Part shown: piece by piece, positions 60,130-64,000 of the stretch
Numbering within the stretch: the first letter of the stretch is position 1
Layout: every line of letters starts with the position of its first letter
Origin: Stenotrophomonas_A sp035629025
Lineage (GTDB): Bacteria > Pseudomonadota > Gammaproteobacteria > Xanthomonadales > Xanthomonadaceae
Assembly (NCBI GenBank): GCA_035629025.1
Contig: DASPIU010000010.1
Location: 1 to 64,000 of the forward strand
Length of the DNA: 64,000 bases
Direction of reading: 5' to 3'
The notes under the pieces: generated by a model
Database searches by the model: none
Told to the model about the DNA's origin: nothing
The model's input: the letters and a program-made list of their open reading frames with translations, nothing else
Translations under genes and position numbers: made by a program

Positions 60130-60600
60130 ATGGACAGCATCTGCAAAACGGACGGATACCGTCTGCTGCGCAAGGGCCGGAGGTGCGAGGCCGGCCGCAT
60201 CTACCTGCTGACGACTGTCAGCTTCCAACGATTGCCTCTGTTCGCCGATTGGCGCTGCGCGTGGGCAGCGGCCGAGCGCGTCGCCTCTGAATCCAGTTGG
60301 CCCGGCGCCGAATTGCTGTGCTGGGTGCTGATGCCCGATCACTGGCATGGGCTCGTACGGCTGGAGCGACACGGCGACTTGGCAGCAGCCATGCGGCAGG
60401 CCAAAGGATCAATGGCGCGTGCGGTCAATCTGGCCCGGGGGCGCGGGGGCATTGTCTGGGAGCCCGGCTTCCATGACCGGGCATTGCGTCGGGAGCAAGA
60501 CCTGATGCCGGCGGCGCGCTATGTAGTAAGCAATCCTCTCCGCGCCGGGCTGGCGCGGCGCATCGGCCAATATCCTTATTGGGATGCCTGCTGGCTCTGA
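60130..60600 (+). CDS. REP-associated tyrosine transposase (RAYT)
   Basis: The 156-aa Y1 single-strand transposase/nuclease has the HUH motif HWH at residues 71-73 (LMPDHWHGLV) and the catalytic Tyr at about 131 (ARYVVSNPLRAGL), both intact. RAYTs cut and join single-stranded REP hairpins and are the source of dispersed REP families. Three REP copies lie directly downstream (60625-60803), and seven more in the window share their core, so this gene is a plausible origin of the family. It is a single-copy domesticated gene, not an IS: no terminal repeats or partner TnpB are seen. Confidence 0.9.
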   Translation: MDSICKTDGYRLLRKGRRCEAGRIYLLTTVSFQRLPLFADWRCAWAAAERVASESSWPGAELLCWVLMPDHWHGLVRLERHGDLAAAMRQAKGSMARAVNLARGRGGIVWEPGFHDRALRREQDLMPAARYVVSNPLRAGLARRIGQYPYWDACWL

Positions 60601-60608
60601 CCCGGCAC

Positions 60609-60809
60609 CAAGGCTTCGGCAGCAGTCGGGGCTGAAGCCCCTCCCACAGTGCACTCGCAGACAGCAACTTTCTCTGGAGTATCCCTGTGGGAGCGGCTTC
60701 AGCCGCGACCGGAAACCTTCCGGCCCAGGGAAAGCAATCCGCACAGAGCCCAACCCGGATACATCAAGGCTTCGGCAGCAGTCGGGGCTGAAGCCCCTCC
60801 CACAGTGCA
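60609..60809. repeat. REP cluster downstream of the RAYT gene, with a 45-bp direct repeat
   Basis: REP copies are at 60625-60647 (reverse, GGGG/CCCC type), 60687-60709 (forward, GCGG/CCGC type) and 60781-60803 (reverse, GGGG/CCCC type). The stretch 60609-60653 recurs without change at 60765-60809 (45 bp), so one REP and its flank were duplicated, with the forward copy between them. This lies between the RAYT gene and the convergent LAB_N gene. Confidence 0.85.
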
Positions 60810-60835
60810 ATCCCAAGACACCAGCGCAATCTGGG

Positions 60836-61177
60836 TCAGTGCACAGCTCGGTCGCGCTTCCAGCCACGGTGCTTGATGTCCAGGTACAGGCTGTAAAGCG
60901 CGGTGAAAGCCGGAAACAGGTTCTGCAGCACGCCCACCGAATCCTGCTTGGCCGAGAACATGAAGTAGCTCAGGGTCATCAGGCTGCCGACCACGCTCAT
61001 GTACCAGAACAAGCGCGGGATCACCGGCTTGCCGGCGCGGCGCGAGGCGACGAACTGCACCAGCCAGCGGCCGCCGAACATCAGCGCGCCGGTGTAGCCA
61101 ATCAACTTCCAGCCAGTGACATGCAGGCCGGTCCAGTACAACCAGGTCAGCGGCTGGTCGAGAAACGGAATGTCCAT
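60836..61177 (-). CDS. Lipid-A-disaccharide-synthase N-terminal-domain (LAB_N) protein
   Basis: The 113-aa membrane protein has about three helices (WLYWTGLHVTGWKLIGYTGALMF; FWYMSVVGSLMTLSYFMF; LFPAFTALYSLYLDI) and the family core GGRWLVQFVASRRAGKPVIPRLFW. LAB_N proteins often accompany a GT2 enzyme and are thought to help flip or handle undecaprenyl-linked sugars for lipid A or envelope modification. Its ATG shares one base with the stop of the GT2 gene, so the two are coupled. Exact role is unknown. Confidence 0.88.
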   Translation of the reverse strand: MDIPFLDQPLTWLYWTGLHVTGWKLIGYTGALMFGGRWLVQFVASRRAGKPVIPRLFWYMSVVGSLMTLSYFMFSAKQDSVGVLQNLFPAFTALYSLYLDIKHRGWKRDRAVH

Positions 61178-61899
61178 CAGCGTTCCTGCACCTCGGTGCG
61201 GCGGCTGCGCGCGATCAGCCAGGCCACGCCGCGCAGGTCGCGGATGCCGACCAGGGCGCGATTGAAGTTGTTGTACTTGGACACCCCAGCGGTGCGGTGG
61301 CGGTGGTTGACCGGCACGCTCACCGTCTTCCAGCCAGCACGCTGCATCAGCGCCGGCAGGAAACGATGCATGTGGTCGAAGTACGGCAGGTCGAGGAAGG
61401 CGGCCCGCTCGAACAGCTTGATGCCGCAGCCGGTGTCCGGCGTGTCGTCGCGCAGCATGCGCGCGCGGATCGCGTTGGCCCAGCGCGAGGCCCAGCGCTT
61501 GGAGCCGGAGTCCTGGCGATTGACGCGCCAGCCGGCAAACAGCTTGACCTGCGGCGCGGCGCTGGCCCGCGCGGCGAGCAACCTGGGAATGTCGGCCGGG
61601 TCGTTCTGGCCGTCGCCATCGAGCGTGGCGATCCACGCCGCGCGCGCGGCCTTGACGCCGTTGCGCACCGCCGTGCTCTGCCCGCTCTGCTGCACGTGGT
61701 GCAGCACCCGCAGCTCCGGCACGTCGGCCTTGAGCGATTGCAGCACGGCCAGAGTGTCGTCGCGCGAATGGTCGTCCACGTAGACGATCTCGAAAGGCAG
61801 TTGCCCCCGCAGGGCTGCGACGACTTCCTGGACCAGCGGCGCCACGTTGTCGCGCTCGTTGAACACCGGGACGACGACGGAAAGTTGTGGTTCGCTCAT
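61177..61899 (-). CDS. Family 2 glycosyltransferase (dolichol-phosphate-mannose-synthase-like)
   Basis: The 240-aa protein begins SVVVPVFNERDNVAPLVQEV and has VDDHSRDDT and the DXD-type LDGDGQNDPADIP. There is no C-terminal membrane anchor; the coupled LAB_N protein encoded downstream probably supplies it. It should transfer a sugar to undecaprenyl phosphate on the cytoplasmic side of the inner membrane. The donor sugar is not readable. It lies 81 bp after the epimerase gene and is likely in the same operon. Confidence 0.88.
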   Translation of the reverse strand: MSEPQLSVVVPVFNERDNVAPLVQEVVAALRGQLPFEIVYVDDHSRDDTLAVLQSLKADVPELRVLHHVQQSGQSTAVRNGVKAARAAWIATLDGDGQNDPADIPRLLAARASAAPQVKLFAGWRVNRQDSGSKRWASRWANAIRARMLRDDTPDTGCGIKLFERAAFLDLPYFDHMHRFLPALMQRAGWKTVSVPVNHRHRTAGVSKYNNFNRALVGIRDLRGVAWLIARSRRTEVQER

Positions 61900-61980
61900 A
61901 GGGTCAGGCCGTGGGTTTGCACTGCACGAGGAGGGATTGACCGGGCATTGTCAGCGGCGCGCATGAGCAACCGATGAAGC

Positions 61981-62946
61981 TCAGGCGCGCTCGCCGAAAT
62001 ATTCGCGGCACCACTGCACCACCGGCGGCAGGCCGGTCTCGATCGGGGTGGCCGGCTCGAAACCGAAGGCTTCGCGGGCGCGACGGGTGTCGGCCATGGT
62101 GCGGACCATGTCGCCAGGCTGCATCGGCTTGTAGACCTTCTGCGCCGCGCGCCCGGCCGCCTGCTCGATCACCGCGATGAAACGCTCCAGTTCCACCGGC
62201 GTGTGGTTGCCCAGGTTGAACACGCGGTGCGGCACCGGCTCGGCCGAAGGATGGTCCAGCGCGCCCAGCACCCCGGCCACGATGTCGCTGACGTGAGTGA
62301 AATCACGCTGCATCCGCCCTTCGTTGAACACCTCGATCGGCCGCCCGGCCAGCACCGCGCGCGAGAACAGCAGCGGCGCCATGTCCGGCCGGCCCCACGG
62401 GCCATACACGGTGAAGAAGCGCAGGCCGGTGGCGCGCAGGCCGTAGAGCTGCGCGTAGGTGTAGGCCATCAGTTCGTTGGCGGCCTTGGTCGCCGCGTAC
62501 AGCGAGCGCGGCTGGTCCACGCGCTGGTCCTCGGAGAACGGCGGCTGCGCCGAGTCGCCATACACCGAGCTGCTGGACGCATACACCAGGTGGGCGATGC
62601 CGCGATGGCGGCACAGCTCCAGCATGTTGACGAAGCCGACCAGGTTGCTGTCGACGTAGGCGTGCGGGTTCTGCAGCGAATAGCGCACGCCGGCCTGCGC
62701 GGCCAGGTGCACCACGCGGGTCGGCTGGACCTCATCGAACAGCGCCTCCAGGGCGGCGCGGTCGGTCAGGTCGATGGTGCGGATGTCCACCTCGGGGCAG
62801 AGTGCGGCAACGCGGTCCCGCTTGATCTGCGGGTCATAGTAGGCGTTGTAGTTGTCCAGCCCGACCACGCGCTCGCCGCGCGCGGCCAGCGCCCGACAGG
62901 TGTAGGCGCCGATGAAGCCGGCCGCGCCGGTCACCAGCACGGTCAC
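61981..62946 (-). CDS. NAD-dependent sugar epimerase/dehydratase
   Basis: The 321-aa extended short-chain dehydrogenase acts on nucleotide sugars. TGAAGFIGAYTCRAL binds NAD near the N-terminus, and SSSSVYGD and YAATKAANELM carry the catalytic Ser, Tyr and Lys. The loops resemble UDP-glucuronate 4-epimerases (LDNYNAYYDPQIKRDR, MQRDFTHVSDIV, MQPGDMVRTMADTRRA), so UDP-GlcA to UDP-GalA is the best guess. The start is GTG at 62946, with AAGGAG upstream, overlapping the Cdd1 gene stop (GTGA). The longer frame to 63087 is a shadow of that gene. Confidence 0.85.
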   Translation of the reverse strand: MTVLVTGAAGFIGAYTCRALAARGERVVGLDNYNAYYDPQIKRDRVAALCPEVDIRTIDLTDRAALEALFDEVQPTRVVHLAAQAGVRYSLQNPHAYVDSNLVGFVNMLELCRHRGIAHLVYASSSSVYGDSAQPPFSEDQRVDQPRSLYAATKAANELMAYTYAQLYGLRATGLRFFTVYGPWGRPDMAPLLFSRAVLAGRPIEVFNEGRMQRDFTHVSDIVAGVLGALDHPSAEPVPHRVFNLGNHTPVELERFIAVIEQAAGRAAQKVYKPMQPGDMVRTMADTRRAREAFGFEPATPIETGLPPVVQWCREYFGERA

Positions 62947-63239
62947 GCCAGCGCTCCTTCCAGCGCGCGCTTGCGCTCGGCGGTGAAGGCCCACCATGGC
63001 TGCGCGGGCGCGCCTTCGACGAAGCGGGTGATGGACAGGAACACGTCGATCACGCAGGGATCGTGGATCTGCCCGGTCTGCACGCACAGCTGCGCGTACA
63101 TGTCGTAGGGATCGCGCCCCTGCAGCTGGGCCGGGGCATCGATGCCGATGCAGCGCAGGTCCTGCGCGCAGGCCGGGCCCACGTTGGGCAGGTCGGTCAG
63201 CGCGGACAAGCGGTTGCGGTCAACCTTGTTCGGATTCAT
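62943..63239 (-). CDS. Cdd1 family helix-hairpin-helix protein
   Basis: The 98-aa protein has a helix-hairpin-helix motif (LSALTDLPNVGPACAQDLRCIGI) followed by DPYDMYAQLCVQTGQIHDPCVIDVF, the pattern of the Cdd1/pathogenicity-locus family (also called mitomycin-resistance-related). Such proteins may bind DNA, but no function is established. The start ATG is at 63239, 34 bp after parB; its stop overlaps the epimerase start. The position in a parB operon is noteworthy. Confidence 0.85.
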   Translation of the reverse strand: MNPNKVDRNRLSALTDLPNVGPACAQDLRCIGIDAPAQLQGRDPYDMYAQLCVQTGQIHDPCVIDVFLSITRFVEGAPAQPWWAFTAERKRALEGALA

Positions 63240-63273
63240 GGGTGTGCCTGCTGCAGCAGTGCCTGCGACGCGT

Positions 63274-64000
63274 TCAGCCCTGCGGGCGGTTGCGCAGCTT
63301 TTCCAGCACGCCGTCCAGCGTGTCCAGGTCGGTGTAATGGATGACCAGCTTGCCCTTGCCGCCGCGGCCATGGTTGATCGCGACCTTGGTGCCCAGCGAT
63401 TCGGACAGCTCGGTTTCCAGCGAGGCGATGTCGGCCTGTTGCGGCACGCGCGCGGCTGGCGCGGGCTTGCGCAGCGAGCCCGGCACCTTGCCGGCGGCGA
63501 ACTGCTGGGCGCGGTGCTCGACCTCGCGCACCGACCAGCCCTGGTCGGCGGCCTCGTGCGCCAGCTTGGTCGCCAGCTCCGGCGCCAGGGTCAGCAGCGC
63601 GCGGGCATGGCCCATTTCCAGCCGGCGCGATTCCAGCAGCACGCGGATGGCGACGGGCAGCTCCAGCAGGCGCAGCAGGTTCGACACCGACGCACGCGAA
63701 CGGCCGACCGCTTCGGCGGCCTCGGCGTGGGTCAGCGCGAATTCGTCGATCAGCCGCTGCAGGGCCTGGGCCTCTTCCAGCGGGTTGAGGTCCTCGCGCT
63801 GGATGTTCTCGATCAGCGCCATCGCGATGACGGTGCGGTCGTCCAGTTCGCGCACCACCACCGGAATCTCTTCCAGCCCGGCCAGTTGCGAGGCGCGCCA
63901 GCGGCGTTCGCCGGCGACGATCTCGAACTTGCCCGGGGTCAGCTCGCGCACGACGATGGGCTGGATCACGCCCTGCGCCTTGATGGATTCGGACAGTTCG
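63274..64000 (-). CDS. parB: Chromosome partitioning protein ParB (N-terminus off the right edge)
   Basis: The C-terminal 242 residues are in the window. The ParB/Sulfiredoxin nuclease-like domain is seen with FEIVAGERRWRASQLAG (CTP-binding region) and IENIQREDLNPLEEA. The helix-turn-helix that reads parS is LTHAEAAEAVGRSRASVSNLLRLLELP, and the dimerising C-terminus (ELSESLGTKVAINHGRGGKGKLVIHYTDLDTLDGVL) ends the protein. It loads on parS near the origin and is moved by ParA, which should lie just beyond the right edge. No parS site is present in the window. Confidence 0.95.
   Translation of the reverse strand, partial: ELSESIKAQGVIQPIVVRELTPGKFEIVAGERRWRASQLAGLEEIPVVVRELDDRTVIAMALIENIQREDLNPLEEAQALQRLIDEFALTHAEAAEAVGRSRASVSNLLRLLELPVAIRVLLESRRLEMGHARALLTLAPELATKLAHEAADQGWSVREVEHRAQQFAAGKVPGSLRKPAPAARVPQQADIASLETELSESLGTKVAINHGRGGKGKLVIHYTDLDTLDGVLEKLRNRPQG

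Noticed and set aside
60130..60600. Insertion sequence of the IS200/IS605 group
   Set aside because: There is no TnpB, no transposon ends, and the REP-type repeats fit a domesticated RAYT.
1..64000. tRNA or rRNA genes, CRISPR array, prophage, integron or parS site
   Set aside because: I looked for the usual sequence signs in all gaps between genes and found none; a tRNAscan-SE, CRISPR or parS motif search would be decisive.

Overview
The window is GC-rich, densely coding bacterial DNA from a member of the Xanthomonadaceae/Lysobacteraceae. The evidence is a xanthomonadin-type aryl-polyene cluster beside an XanB2-type chorismatase, a C-rich-loop small RNA next to polA that matches Xanthomonas sX13, a DUF2782 lipoprotein divergent from polA, and a REP/RAYT repeat family with GTAG/GTGG heads. 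The genus cannot be fixed from sequence alone; Luteimonas, Lysobacter, Pseudoxanthomonas and Stenotrophomonas-like genomes are all plausible. The parB gene on the right edge suggests proximity to the replication origin.

Left part (1-26 kb): a partial membrane-protein gene with paired palindromic operators; a small orphan ORF; an alpha/beta hydrolase; a ferredoxin-NADP reductase; a YadGH-like ABC exporter followed by a panE-like reductase; a YciA-like thioesterase; a class I ribonucleotide reductase operon (nrdA, a small KTSC protein, nrdB) behind a promoter with two NrdR-like boxes; a lipoprotein; a Pat/YfiQ-type acyl-CoA synthetase-acetyltransferase fusion; MgtE; a KefB/C-type antiporter; a small lipoprotein; a GH15 hydrolase translationally coupled to glucose-6-phosphate dehydrogenase, which carries an unusual histone-H1-like tail; and YcgL overlapping a large membrane-anchored ankyrin protein.

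Centre (25.7-43.8 kb): about 17 kb of tightly overlapping minus-strand genes form the aryl-polyene (xanthomonadin) cluster. From 5' to 3' they encode a chain-length-factor-like ketosynthase, acyltransferase, two acyl carrier proteins, a membrane protein, an adenylating ligase fused to a dehydratase, glycosyltransferase, LpxL-like acyltransferase, aromatic ammonia-lyase homologue, thioesterase, LolA-like carrier, MMPL exporter, FAD halogenase, DUF3261 lipoprotein, ketosynthase, dehydratase, ketoreductase and ketosynthase. A small exported protein sits at the 3' end just before a strong terminator. The order follows the E. coli ape cluster with two insertions, the lyase and the halogenase. The divergent chorismatase (xanB2) makes hydroxybenzoic acids; 3-hydroxybenzoate would be loaded by the ligase, extended by the ketosynthase/reductase/dehydratase set, halogenated, attached to a lipid carrier and exported by the MMPL/LolA/lipoprotein part.

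Right part (43.9-64 kb): an S9 peptidase, a membrane protein, hemF, the sX13-like small RNA, polA, a DUF2782 lipoprotein, a large palindromic element, a universal stress protein, uvrD, an FAD/NAD(P) protein, a cardiolipin synthase, rpmG-rpmB, a DUF885 peptidase-like protein, a RAYT gene with its REP repeats, and a parB - cdd1 - epimerase - GT2 - LAB_N series. Four genes (hemF, polA, uvrD and the FAD protein) have a TANAAT hexamer exactly six bases before the start codon, which predicts leaderless mRNAs.

No rRNA, tRNA, CRISPR array, insertion sequence or prophage was seen.
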